DNA from: Annulohypoxylon bovei var. microspora
Taxonomy: Eukaryota; Ascomycota; Sordariomycetes; Xylariales; Hypoxylaceae
DNA: 64,000 bases
Reading direction: 5' to 3'
Assembly (NCBI GenBank): GCA_022836615.1
Contig: MU405274.1
Location: 124,001-188,000 of the forward strand
The notes beneath the pieces are model-generated. The model searched no databases and had not been told where the DNA came from. It saw only the letters and a list, made by a program, of their open reading frames with translations. Position numbers and translations under genes: made by a program. Each line of letters starts with the position of its first letter. Position 1 is the first letter of the stretch. Shown one piece after another: positions 35,490 through 47,761 of the stretch.

Positions 35490-36253
35490 AGCGGTACCTA
35501 AATCGGCATTTTTTCTTTTGGGGAGGGAGAAATAAACCTTCCCAAATCGTTGGTACGGGTGCATGGGCGTTTTATTGGCTTGGCCACCAGGTCCACGTTG
35601 GTTTGGATCATCCTGGGGGAAACAGGCACCTAACCAAACTTCCCGGGATATAATTAGTTTTGGGTGCGGCACAGCAATCCCAACGTACACGCATGACAGG
35701 TAGGGATTGTACAAAATCCTCACGGGCTTTCCAATGGAAAATGATATTATTCGGACACGGGGCAAGGACGGACGGACCGGATCGGATGGATATTAGAGGT
35801 GTATTCTTGAGCTGGCCTTGCTAGAGGACGATTGAAATCACAAAAATTGGTGAAATATAACATAGTTTTGTTCTACTGAGTGGCTGTACAACTGTAATAA
35901 CTATTGAAATAGAAGAACTCGGCCTTTATGACTATCTACATCAATGGCCTTGCTCTGTTTCGTATGGTGCTAAGAACCAGGGGGTTCGAATTAACCCTTT
36001 ATAATATTGGTATATATTAAAACGATGTAAGTGGGTGGTGCGCTAGGTTGTTATTCTGTGCCGCACACTCGCCCTCACCCTCACAGCCAACCATATGCAA
36101 TGCTAGATGCTAGATATTATGTCCGCGGTGGGTATATGCACTGGATACCGAACATATAATCTCGGTGCGATTCCCTAGTGCGCTTTGTCCAATTACTCGT
36201 TCATTATTCTTTTTCTTCCTTCCTAGATCGACCTCGGTGCCGGGTAGGACCAA
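35490..36253. other. Convergent intergenic region
   Basis: 764 bp between converging genes, presumably 3' UTRs. No other feature recognised. Confidence 0.5.
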
Positions 36254-37993
36254 TTAGCTGGGCACCTGAGGCTTTCGCCCGTACACGACTTGCACCTCTA
36301 TATACGGCGACTTTCGCGTGTCGCGCAGCTCCTGGCGCACGCGGTGCAGGTACAGCGTTACTTGCTCGCGAGACCAGCCCAGGCCGTTGGTGAAGAGATA
36401 TAAAACGAAACCTGCGAGGGGGAGAGATTATGGCGCTTCGTTAGTCTCGGGTACAGGTAGGCGGTGCACATAGAAATAGGTAGGGGGATGGGGGTAGGGG
36501 GATGGGGGTAGGGGGAATACGTACCCTCCATGCCTTCTTCCATCGCGGACCTCGCGTACAGGCCGACCTCTCTCAGGTGGGGGTCGGTGGAGAAGGGGGT
36601 GAGGGGGCACTTGTAGCTGCGCATGACGATGTCGGAGAAGCCGGCGCGGCGGAAGGCCTTGAGGACGGTGCCGTCCTCGACCATGCTCATGGGGCGGGGG
36701 CCCTCGTAGCTGCGGGAGCCGTACTTGCGGGCGGCCTCGATGAAGAGGGGGGCCCACTCGGAGAGGGCGGAGCCGTCGCCCTCGAGGATGGAGCCGTCGT
36801 CGCTGCGGACGTAGGTCGAGGGCTCGACGGACTCGGCCCAGCCGCCGGGGCGCAGCGCCCGGAACGCCTCCGCGTACAGCCCGTCCCAGTCCCGGATCGC
36901 CCCGAACAGGTACCGCACGTGCACGAAGTCGAAGGAGCGCGGCGCGTACGTCCACGGCGCCGCCGTGCAGTCGTCGATCTCGAAGCGTAGGTTCACCGGC
37001 ACCCAGTACGGCTGCGTCGGCGAGATGTCCGTCCCGATCACCTCGCACTCCTGGAACGCGTCGGCGAAGTCTCTGCCACGGGGTGTTAGAGAAGGGGGGG
37101 ATTGATGGTAGGTAGGTAGGTAGGTTGGGGGAAGGGGCTGCTGGGTGGGTGGGGATTCACATTGTCCAAAGTCCTGGGGGTTAGATTTATCGTTAGTGCT
37201 ACGCTGGGATAATGGGGTGGGTGGGCGAGACGGGGAGAGACGGGATTGGGGGTAGGGTAGATAGATATAAAGTTCGGCGTGCTTTACCTGTTCCGCATCC
37301 GACGTCGAGGACCCTCCTCGGGCTGTCGCCGATGGGGGCGAGGAATAGTTTGTCGCCCATCATGAGCGTCAGCGTGTGGTGGCTGACCAGGCACAACGGA
37401 GAGTAAGCTTCGGAATTTTCGTCGGTGAGGGGAGGGAACACTTACGAAAGGTCCATGGAATTGGCTTGTATCTCATCGTTGGGTCCCCTATAGAAGTTGA
37501 GCGCCGGCAGGGCGGAATGTCAGTTTGCCGTCACGGTAATTATATGTGAATGGGGGGATAGTACCAGTAGTCTGTGTTGCCTCTCTGGCTGTGAAATCTC
37601 CGTCCATGGATCGTGCGATACTCGAGAATGCTGGCCGACAACGAGGCCGTCGAACTCATGCTATTTTGCTCGAACCGTGAGTAACAAAGCCTTCAACTTC
37701 GGATTCTGAGTTCTTTACTCACGCATCATCGCCCAGCGCCGAATCTAATTCATAGAATTCGGCGTCAATATCCGGCTAGAATGTACATGTTAGATCTGAC
37801 GATGAAACACCAAAGCTTTGAAGGAGTTCGGACTATGACGGCATCGTACCTGTGCTTCAAGCCATCGTGTAACAGCGGCACTATCCGTGGGGCTGGATAA
37901 CGCCGGGCCGACTGCTACTCGGACGGAGTCGGCTGTAGGGGTTTTCTCCGCGGCCGGCTCGTCCGCCGTGGCTGACGGGCGTTGGGCGGCCAT
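36254..37993 (-). CDS. LaeA-like / TAM-type SAM-dependent methyltransferase
   Basis: Eight exons (37993-37850, 37775-37723, 37660-37565, 37487-37446, 37382-37288, 37173-37161, 37072-36525, 36411-36254) give 382 residues; every junction is in phase. Exon 6 is only 13 nt. The spliced protein reads RVLDVGCGTG|LWTI|DFADAFQECEVIGTDIS across exons 5-7, which restores SAM-binding motif I and the following acidic motif. RGNTDYWGPNDEIQANSMDLSHH near residues 93-115 is typical of the fungal LaeA-like family. Members act as global regulators or orphan methyltransferases. The first 45 residues are low complexity. It is not LaeA itself with any certainty, because dozens of paralogues exist. Confidence 0.9.
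36483..36515 (+). other. G-tract array with G-quadruplex potential inside an intron
   Basis: Five runs of five G residues separated by AT or TA, on the plus strand inside the last intron of the methyltransferase gene. The pre-mRNA therefore carries the C-rich complement. The repeat unit is GGGGGATGGGGGTA. Confidence 0.85.
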
Positions 37994-40580
37994 GCCTGGT
38001 GACTAAACCAGCCAAGACACGAATTCGCCGACCTAAGTAGAACGGGGACGGGGAATTACGACGGATGTGGGGTAGCAGCGGAAAAGATGACCCTGGGGAA
38101 GTTTTTTTTTCTTTTTTAACCAGTCTAGTCTAATCGAACGGAAGGAAGAAGAATTAGCGTAGGTGGGTGATGCAAAGGCGATCCTTAAGGCTAAGGGGGC
38201 AAAGACGGCAGTTCAAAGAGGAGAGATCGCGTCGCTTCCCTTCTCCTCGCCCAACGAGGATTCCGCTGTCCTAAGTAGGTCAGCTGCCCGTTGTATGTTG
38301 ACAAATAATGATGAAGACCCCCCCCCTTTCTAGGATGTTTCTCTTTCGGGAATCTATAGGTAGGGATGTCTGGGATGGGGTAGGTTGGTAGGTATGAAAA
38401 GAGACGCGGGAAGATGGACACTTCTGCACTCGCCGTCACTCGGCCTGCTTGGTTTTGGTTTTAGAAGATATGTAGAAGGACAGAACGAAGAGGACGATCG
38501 ACAGTTCACAAGCATCGGAGATTCGAGTCCTCGTCCGCGCAGTGTCGGTAACATATCGTAGACTTGAGACGTGGTCTGCTCTCAACCAATCCGGGATCCT
38601 CTCCCGCCCCATGTCGCCGATCACTACTCTGGAGAGAGTATTTATCTCGAGCACACTATGTTGGTTCAAGGGTCTGCCGGCTTACCTAACGCAACTGGCA
38701 GCCCATGTTTCCAATTTTTCCATGCCTTAGGGTATCATCGAGAAGGCAGAAAACGGTCTTCGATGGAATTTCCCGAAGGGCTATCGACTCTTGAGGCTAG
38801 AAGAGCTGCCCGCCGTCACTGGCATCACGAGAAAACGCGGGCAGGGTGCTGCTACGTAGGCCGGGGTGCGAACTCGGCAACGCAACTCTTCATAAAAAGA
38901 TCCCGGCAAGGTATCCCTGTTAGCCACGCTTTTGCATGTGGTCCTTGATCAAAGAACGGTTCGTGATTTCGGCCAATTTCGAGCTGCCCGCCTCTAGATT
39001 CGAGCGGAAAGCAGAGAACTTGGCAGCTTAGAAAGATTTAAGGCTAGCGATATAGTCAATCAGGCATAGTGTATCTTCTGCCCCCCTGCCGCCTCCACCG
39101 AAAATCATATCAGTGCTTGCATATATACATACCTATCCTAGCAGCCTAGCTGTTGGTTTGATACGCAAATCCATGCATATGTAAAATGCATGCATGCAAT
39201 GTGACAATGCCTTTTAACGCATGGTTTCGATATTTATAAGTCTGTCCCTCACCTCGGAAATTTCTGTCTGACGCAAAGCACAGTTAGTTAACCTAGGTCA
39301 TGCCATATCTTCCCCTTCGATTTGATCATATTGGTCGCCTTAGGTCTCAGACAGAGCTATATATGAAGAGATATTAAACGTACGTAGCAGCGGTGTCGTG
39401 CAAGAGAGGTCACGGGGTTGCACTGCATACTCGTGAAGGACGTGATGGTTGGACGGCCGTGTTTTAAATGTCGCCTTACCCGTTCTTTTCTTTCGTCTAT
39501 CACTGCTTGCATGTCCACACTAAGTCATACCTCAACCCACGAGCGAGTTCCTTCGGTCCGATATCAGTGATTCGTGGGTTGCCGGTGCAGCAGAAACGTA
39601 TAGCAAGATACTCGTAGTGGGACGAGGAGCGTCTACATGAGAACGCCACCTCATCTGTCGCCTTGCTATGGAACATCATCGTAACAGTATCTTGGCTATT
39701 TAGAGTGGGTGCTATGACTGCGGGTAGATCCGCGCGCAAACAAGATGGAGGAGCGTGGGATCATGGGATCATATACCCGATGTCCTTTTGTTATTCCGAG
39801 AATATTGGAAAACAGAGTTGAGTTATTTAATCATGTTAATCGTGGTATAGGTAACTATTTGTTCTTGACGCAATAGACGAGACTTATGGCGAGTTATAGG
39901 ACAATGTTCACACCAGATACTCGATGACTAATCCTATAAACAAGTAAATACCTAGGTAGGTATTATAGGCAAAAGCATAGCATCATAATCCCCTTAATAC
40001 CTATATTATATCATAATTGTAACATATAAATACAAGAATAATTATTATTTACTAGGTACATAAGCAGGTATCTAACATAAATTAATTTCCCTATACGCGT
40101 AAACCACTTGTTAAGTTTCCTATATTATGGATGCCGCTTGACTCAGGGTTTACAACAAAATAGCATATTTACCTACGAGACTGTTATTCAATAAAAATAT
40201 ATTCTCCAGATTATTAAAAATGGGCTGGTGTTTGTAGCTAAATAGAAAGTGACGTAAGTGAATCGCTGAATCCTAGGCTATAGAAGTTTATATTCACATG
40301 GGCAGTGGGTTTGTTTTATGACACCTACCTATAATAAGAAAAAGTTTTCTGTTATAACTTTGAGTCAGGGCTTTGTAATTGGTTGTATCATACCATGCCA
40401 GTCCTCTTTAAATACCCAGGTACCAGGTCAGTATCCATACCTCATAAGGACCTTCTTAATAAGTAAGGTAGTTAGCTAGCTACCTAGGTACGTATACCAA
40501 AGAAGTAAGATATTCAAGCTCTATCACACCGCTGCTCGCGCTCCTAATCCCGCAGGGCGAACTAAACCCTTGTCCACCCA
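37994..40580. other. Long intergenic region, AT-rich at its right end
   Basis: 2.6 kb without a supported gene. The left part is mixed in composition and is the presumed methyltransferase promoter. About 39780-40500 is strongly AT-rich and holds two exact TACCTAGGTA palindromes (39949-39958, 40481-40490). No transposase relic was recognised. Confidence 0.5.
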
Positions 40581-41953
40581 TCACGCCGTCCCCGCAGCCG
40601 CCTCGGCAGCAGCCAAAGCCTCCCTCCGGCTGCTGCTCTGGGGGTCGAAGTACGGCCTCTCGCCCAGGCTCACGGCGCGGGACCCCGAGCGCTCGCCCAG
40701 GCCCTGGTGGAGGTAGTCCGGGGTGGCGGCGTGGTAGACGCTGCGGTTGTCCCAGACGGCCAGGTCGTTGGCGTGCTGCCACCGCAGGCGCGCCTGCAGG
40801 TCGTGGTTCTCGACGATGAGCTGCGTGAACCAGTCCAGGAACGCCCGCGACTCCGCCTCCGACAGCCCGTGGATTCTCTTGACGTGGTGGCCCACGGCGA
40901 ACACGCTCTTCCAGCCCGTGACCGGGTTCGTGCGCACCACCGGGTGGACCGCTTCTAGCACTTCGCCGACGTTCTCGGGGGCGCCGCGCTCGGCCGAGTA
41001 GATCTTGAAGTTGTTGCGGTCGGCCGTCTCGTTGAAGGCTGGCTGTGCGTAGTACGCTGTTAGCGTGTCAAGGAAGCCGCGTAGTGGCTTCGAGATGCGG
41101 TCGTAGAGCTCGTAGCCCGAGGCCCAAAGTGTGTCTTCTCAGCGTGTCAGCTCAGTTCATTTTAGTTCAACACTTTTTTCTTTCTCTCTGCCCGAAAACG
41201 GGACTGCTATTACTACGTACCTCCTCCGGTCTTAGGGAGCTGCGTGAGTCGTAACAGAGCATAGTCGCTCGGGACGGGCTCGAAGGTAATATCAGAATGC
41301 CATTGGTTCTTTTGCGACTGCTTCGTCTCGGACCATACGACGTTCTTGGCGTAGAGCCTCTTGGCCTGCTGTGATGAGATGGTGCTGATCTCGTCGTCTT
41401 TGTCGCCGTCCTCACGCCCGGAGTTGATGACAGGGTGGATGTGTAGCTTCGAGGTGGCCGGCTTGCCGGATAGCTCGCCGAGTCTTTGGACCAACTCCTT
41501 TTGTAGGTCGTTGTTGATGTTGTCCTGTTTGCGGAAGAAGACTACGCCTCGTTGGGATACTAAAGACCTATTAGTCCGGATCGTTCTCTTGGTTAGAATT
41601 AGATGAACCAAGAGTTTATCTTGTTTCGTACCTGTGATGGCCAGATCACGGATGAGCTCGTCCGAGTTCGGGGCACGTAGCCATTCAGCTAAGTCTACGT
41701 CTATGAATTCTCTTCCAATCACTGGTGTGACGTCGAATTGTTTGAACTGATCTAGAGCACCGCTTAACTTTAGGGGTTCCTTGTGGCCTGTTTCAAGTTT
41801 CGGAAGTTCATCCTCTAAATCCGTGGCACCGACTGCACCACTATCCACCTTCTGGTTCTCCTGAATAGTTTCTTTCTTAGTGCCAGGGATAGTTTTCTGC
41901 TTGATATCCTCGACAATTGGAACAACAATAGTCTCAGTCGCTGATGGTGCCAT
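40581..41953 (-). CDS. TauD/TfdA-family Fe(II)/2-oxoglutarate dioxygenase
   Basis: Three exons (41953-41632, 41559-41221, 41134-40581) give 404 residues. The first intron (72 nt) is a multiple of three without stops, so it can be read through. Splicing is preferred because it restores AIT|VSQRGVVFFRKQ. Iron ligands are His195 and Asp197 (QWHSD) and His355 (VYHAATPDY). The 2-oxoglutarate-binding Arg lies in GSRAVS near the C-terminus. These are the full catalytic residues of the taurine/alpha-ketoglutarate dioxygenase family, which releases sulfite from sulfonates or oxidises related substrates. The N-terminal 70 residues are polar and dispensable-looking. The substrate is uncertain. Confidence 0.9.
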
Positions 41954-43859
41954 TTTGCAAGATTTACTGTGATAAGAAGTAAATACAGATTTAGTAGAAA
42001 TTCATGAGATTCAATGAGGAATGATACTCTTCGTTAAAGACCGCCCAATCCGTTTGACCCCAGGTTTTTTATATGTCTCTAGATCTGGCATGGAGAAGGT
42101 AGCTATCTGCCGAGTCCGGACAGTTGGTAAATTGCGTGAGCTCAGCTATTCTAACGTCATACGCTCAAAATCCATCTCTTTGGGTGAAGTTTGCTCTTTG
42201 TGCAGATTTAAGGTTGGATCACGTCTTTAAATCTGATAAGCATCTCGCATACGGGATGATATCGCGATGTCGTGACTGGAGCGTCGCGTCTCCAAGTCAC
42301 GATTGTGGGGATTGTGACATACAAAACCAGGTTGACGTGCTCGACTAGGTATGCGATCGCCTCAACAAACCAAGGCTCTCGGAGAACGATAACCGAGACG
42401 TCAAAATCCCCGCAATCCTCTTGTAGACTTATGTCGGTTGTAGGTTATCGCGGTATCAACCGGTAAAAGCTAACAAATGAGCCTGCTATGATCCTCTGGG
42501 GGCTCACATGTTAGTCTAAGCTTCTTTGACAACAAGGTATTTTGAGGAAGAAACATGTGGGTAAGGCTGTATGTTGCATTGAAGAGAAAAGGGCTCTGTA
42601 GGAGCTTTCCACCCTGAAGATCTTAAATACCCCTTACGGTGCTAATCGCATCTTCTAATTTTGTACCTTCCATCTGAGGATTATTCAAAGTCTAACCTAT
42701 GGCTAGTAGAATACTAGAGCTTCGGAAAGATAAAGTTGAAATTGTTCCCAGAATGTGCGAGACTTGGTCCTGGAAATCGCTTGGCCTTTTAAGACCTTCA
42801 AGTAGTGCCTTTCGATGTATTAATGTCGCGAATGAGTCAAGTCTCTCAAAATGTAGAGCTAGTTTTGGTAATATATCATTCAAATCGTCTTCGAAGCTGC
42901 TCAAACTAAAGCACAGCATGGCCAAGACGCTGTCTGTAATGCATTAGCGTATATATCTATCTAGGTCGACATTTCTTATGAATGGAATGACTTGACCTAA
43001 TAGGTAGTTTCTACTTCGCTTTGCTCCTTGAAGGAATGCAATTATGTCGATGTAAGTAGTAGCTAGTGCACTCTTTAAAGCTTCTGAATATCTGAAGAGT
43101 TGCTCATATCCATGATACTTCGTAAGCTAGCTTCCGAGCTGCCCGAGTACCGCAAATTCAGACAATGTTATGTTTCATTCATTCATTCGTGATTGCCTGC
43201 TAGCTACTAATCGACATCGAACAGGACTCTCGAAATACCGATGAGAGCTACTACACATTGCCTGCCTGCAGGTTCCGATATCTCCATCACGTACGCAAAG
43301 CGGGCGAGTTTTCCCATTAGACCTCCGACAAGACCAACGTCGAAAACCCCTCACGCGCATTATCGCGCCCTCTCTGTCGTGGTCTCGCAAATCCTCGCCT
43401 TCGTCCTTCGGGGTATAACAAACTCCATTCGGGTTCCCTTACGTTTCATTCAATTAACTCCAACGCAGATGCTTTCCCTGGTTCCGTATACATTCCTTTT
43501 TTTTTTTTCGCGTCAAAATGCCATCCTATCAGCTGATCAGCTGTCATCCTTGCCGAACTTTTCCGTGTCCGGCGCAAAAGAATAGGGTTCGTGAGTTTCC
43601 AGTATGTCTAAAAAGGGCCTTGGGCGTCTGGCATCGCCCGGAAGAGAACTAAAATTAATGGGACAAATTCGTGCTGAAAAGAACTGAAAAGCGAAATTAA
43701 AGCCTGAGCCGTCCTGGCTAAACTCTGGAACCCATTTTTCCATCAACACTACCGAAGCCGTCTTTGGCATCTTCGAAAATCTCATATTGAACGAGGAATG
43801 GGGGAATGATCCTCCGTCGACGAGCTCGGGGAGTAAGATATGTCTTTGGGAGGATGGTT
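41954..43859. other. Intergenic region with a possible gene relic
   Basis: 1.9 kb between two minus-strand genes. A 77-codon minus-strand open frame (42692-42925) has an amphipathic, helix-like composition (DILPKLALHFERLDSFATL) and might be a fragment of a fungal STAND-type N-terminal domain. It has no convincing start context or partner exons. The rest shows nothing recognisable. Confidence 0.35.
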
Positions 43860-46420
43860 CTAATCAGCCTCGGCCAACTGCATGATCAACTTGGCTGCCA
43901 TGTCGAGGAAAGGAAAGGGGCTCATAACAAGCTTCTCCTCCAGAAGAGTTCCGTCGAGCCTTTCATAGCCAGTGCACTTGAAGTCTACAAGATAGACTTT
44001 GTCCTTAGGGTCCATCTCATATATCTGGATGTCCATTCGCATCCAGACGAAGTCTTGCTTGCGCTTGTCCATGACGGAATAGACAAAAGTATTGTCATCG
44101 GAAGCAGCTTCAGCGGTAACACTGCCAGAAGAAATCGAAGATCTTCGAATATCTAAGAGTTGGTTAGGATATGAACTCACGGGCTTTAAATTGACCGGCT
44201 TACCATCTTTCTTCCAGCGGCACACTATATGCCAAGGATCGGCAGGCAGCCTATAGTACTTGATAGGGTCAAACGTCTCGAAATCGATTTCATCAGTCGA
44301 CATGCCCTCGTACGGATTGCTCTCTTCTTCGTTAGGTGTCTTGGTATATGGATCCCTAGAACGATCAGCATCTCCGAATAAAGTATACCCTTTATTACTT
44401 GTAATACTTACGCAGGATCCGGGCCATGCACTTTCTCATAATCTTCGTCCACGACCCAAGTAGCACCAAGCTTGGATAGAGACTTGTAGATGCATAGCAA
44501 CGCCTCAAATGGGGCGTTTCGGGACCTTATACCAAATTGCCAACGGACCTGCTTGGTCCTCTTGGGAGCAACCGGGGTCATACTCTGCGGGTGAAATTGA
44601 CTATCATCGAGCCTCATGGCACTCTTGGAGTGAGGCTTAAGGCGACGAGCCGCTTCCTGCTGCTCAGCAGGCGTTCTAGGCTGCAGAGGAACATCGGGCA
44701 CCGGCTGAGCATCTAACGGCTCTTCGACGCCGGCGTTCTGACGCTCAAGATACTTCTTGTGGAGTGAAGGCAGACTTGTCGGTAGAATTCCAACATGGCT
44801 CACGTATCCGCGAGGAGAAGAGCTGGTGATTGTCGAAGTAGTAGAGCGGGCCGAATCGGCGAGCGGGCTGGCTTGAGATTCACTTGGATAATCAAATTCT
44901 CGCTTGGTGTCTAATGCTGTGTTACCTAGGACTTCCGAGACACTACGCATCTGATCTTCGGGGTCCATATTTGGGGGAGAGGTTGCGAAGTAGGGGTTAT
45001 CGGCACCCGTTCCGTAAGCAGCTACAGTGTGTCAGTGATACTCCGAACTCCTTGGGACGGAATCGTAGACTTAGAAACACTTGAGAGAAGGGTAGTAGAC
45101 TTACGATTTACTTGCATGAGCTTATTCTCACGGACGATCATGTATGCATCCTTAATAGCAGACGGTTCATCAGCTTCAAGGGCTTCCTGGACGTCGCGTT
45201 TGCCGTAACCCATTGTTTTACTAATCTTCTCGGTAACTTCGTTGTGGAGTTTCTCTTGGACCTTAGGGGGAGCGTGTGGCGCGATATCGCTTGGTCTGAT
45301 AGCCCTATTGGGATCCACGCCGGTGTTGAGGAATTCCTCGACGGGAGGGGCGAGGTAAGGAGGCAGCTCCTTCAAGAACCAAGGGTCTACTCTAATCTCA
45401 TCGATGATGATACGCTGCACAGGATTAGTCTGCAGCATTTTGCGAATGAGACTCGCCGCATCAGATGGGACCCAGTGAGGGACAGTAAAGACACCTCGCT
45501 GGATTTTCGAAAATAGACTAGGGATGTGGTCGTCGTCAAAAGGGAGCCTGCCGACTAGCAGGACGTATAATATGACGCCGCAACTCCACACGTCAACTTC
45601 TGGCCCTGCATACAGCTTCCCGCTGATGACCTCTGGTGCCGCATAGTTAGGGCTACCGCAACTAGTTTTGAGGAAATTTCCATCCGTCATGATATTGCTC
45701 AGACCAAAATCAGCAATCTTCACGTTGAGATTGTCGTCGAGCAAAAGGTTCTCGGGTTTCAGATCTCGATGTACCACCTTGTGTCTGTGGCAGTACTCAA
45801 CAGCGCATATCATCTGCTGGAAGAATTTGCGAGCCTGATCTTCGGGCAGTCGGCCGTGCTTAACAATATAATCGAACAACTCCCCACCGGCATATTCCAA
45901 GACCATGATAATCTCGGCTGGAGTCTTAATCACAGTGTAGCTACCAGGCATCAGTTAGCGAACTCATGGTCTTTAAAATTGGCGATATCCGTATTTCGAC
46001 GGGCCGCAAAACTTACAGCTTGATGATATGGGGATGTCGGAGGAGCTGCAGATATTCAATCTCTCGTTCAACGCGGCCTACCATATCTCTACTGATCAAC
46101 TTCTTACGCGCGATAATCTTGAGAGCGACCTTTTGGCCGGTAGACCTGTGCACCGCCAGTTTGACCTTTCCGAAGGAACCTTCGCCCAAGGTTCTGATTA
46201 TATTGTAAGCGCCGATTCGCTGATCGATTTTGGACTTCTCTCGGTTCTGCGATGCCTGCTCGGCAAGCATACTAGCAGCTCGAGCTCTACCGTTCGAGCC
46301 TTCGGCCGTGGGGCGAGTGACGTTGATTTCGGGTACTCGAGCGCCATTATTCTGTTTTCGGATTATGGAGGGAGATAGGGACATGGAAAGTTCTTCTTCG
46401 TCAAACGCTCGGGAAGTCAT
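43860..46420 (-). CDS. SNF1: SNF1/AMPK catalytic subunit (carbon-source protein kinase)
   Basis: Four exons (46420-46017, 45940-45105, 45021-44412, 44355-43860) give 781 residues; phases 2, 1, 2 agree. The N-terminus is disordered. The kinase domain begins about residue 70 with GEGSFGKV, then VALKIIARKK, HRDLKPEN, DFGLSNIM and the activation loop FLKTSCGSPNYAAPE with the phosphorylatable Thr. A UBA-type autoinhibitory segment follows (ISKTMGYGKRDVQEAL). The C-terminal regulatory domain has RWQFGIRSRNAPFEA and ends in a helix that would bind the beta/gamma partners. Snf1 derepresses alternative carbon use, including plant-cell-wall enzymes in pathogens. The assignment is strong. Confidence 0.95.
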
Positions 46421-47761
46421 CTTGTCGAGAAATGACTAAAGGGTTCTAATTGATGGCGAGGTTTGATGAGAATCGTCATGGAGCAACGTTTAACAACGAG
46501 GGGCTCTCGACTAGGGACCAGAAGCCGGGGTCGGGTAACAGGGGATGGGAAGTGGAGGATAAGAGCTGTAGGGTAGTGATGCACGCTTGGCGAGACTTTG
46601 GGCTGTCTGGGCTGTCTGGACCGTCTGGGATTCTTGGCACCAACTGCAGTCTCATTAGCTCATTAGCGCATTCGCTATTAACTCTGATTGGAATAGATAT
46701 TGGTATAGAGTACCCAATTTTGTAGTAGATCGAAGGCAGATTTGTATGTGTTTGCTATGTATTTTAGACTTACCTAAGGCTTAAGCATTAAACATCAAGC
46801 AGACGATTCCTCGTGCGTTCTGAGGAATAACTCAGGTACTGAACTTAAGACTTGTTGAGTGACCTCAGATCAGTCGCTCGCTTTGAAGCTCTAGCCAACG
46901 GTCTTAGAAGGCTGGGTTGCTGGCCTGATAACTTTTTCCGCCCATATAATATTAATAATAATCCTGAATGCCTAGGAAATCAGATGCTGGGAAGAGTGGG
47001 CTTACCTTAATAGCAACTGATAGTCTCATTTAGGTAGCCTATGCCTAAGAGGCCATGAGGTAAGGGATTGATTTTGTTATAGGCAGCTAGGGTTCATAAA
47101 TTTCATTGAAGGTTGAAGGGGAAAAGAAGCTGACACCTTGGAACTAAGAAGATTTAATAATGCTTGTATGTATGTACATATGTATGTTAGGAGAAGCAAT
47201 GACGGTCCGTCTTATCCGATGCTATTGGAAGCCATTGCTTGAAGTCTAGAACTCACATGTCAATGTCGAACGACCTATGCAGCTCTTTCCTGTTGTCCTA
47301 GCCTGAGGAAGGTACCACAAATCCGCTTAGGGTTAGGAAAATCACAGAAAGGACCACTAGCATACGTGGTTATGTACGATTACCTAATTGGCAGGTATCG
47401 TCAGGGCAAGAAGTCTTTTTTTTATTTGGCGAGCTGGTGATACTAGTGAGATGTATCTGTATCTGAGACAATAGGCTTTTCAAGACGCTAGGTAATCTCA
47501 TTGGTCAAAGTGTGAGCCTAGCATACACAGTAGGTCTACAACTCGAAGATTTAGTGGGTGAACACTTATCAAGCTTCAATTTCTATTGACAGAAGTCTAT
47601 TGCATAGTGCAATAGCATTTACCAACTAACCTAATACCCACGTGTAACTACCTACGTATTAAGAACACATCTTTTAAGGTATACTAAGTGCGTCATACTC
47701 TCTTTGTTGGGTTTGTTTTTAAACTGTAGACTTAATATTTTGTACATATTAGCTTGTTGCG
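46421..47761. other. Intergenic region upstream of SNF1
   Basis: 1.34 kb with no supported gene. A GGGCTGTCT direct duplication occurs near 46601-46619, and a TGTATGTA-type simple repeat near 47165-47186. Confidence 0.5.

Noticed and set aside
38510..38540. ATTCGAGTCC sequence resembling a tRNA B box
   Set aside because: No flanking T-stem pairing, A box or acceptor stem could be built, so it is not a tRNA.
36254..41953. Secondary-metabolite gene cluster (methyltransferase plus dioxygenase)
   Set aside because: No polyketide synthase, NRPS, terpene synthase, P450 or cluster regulator nearby, and 2.6 kb of empty sequence between the two genes.
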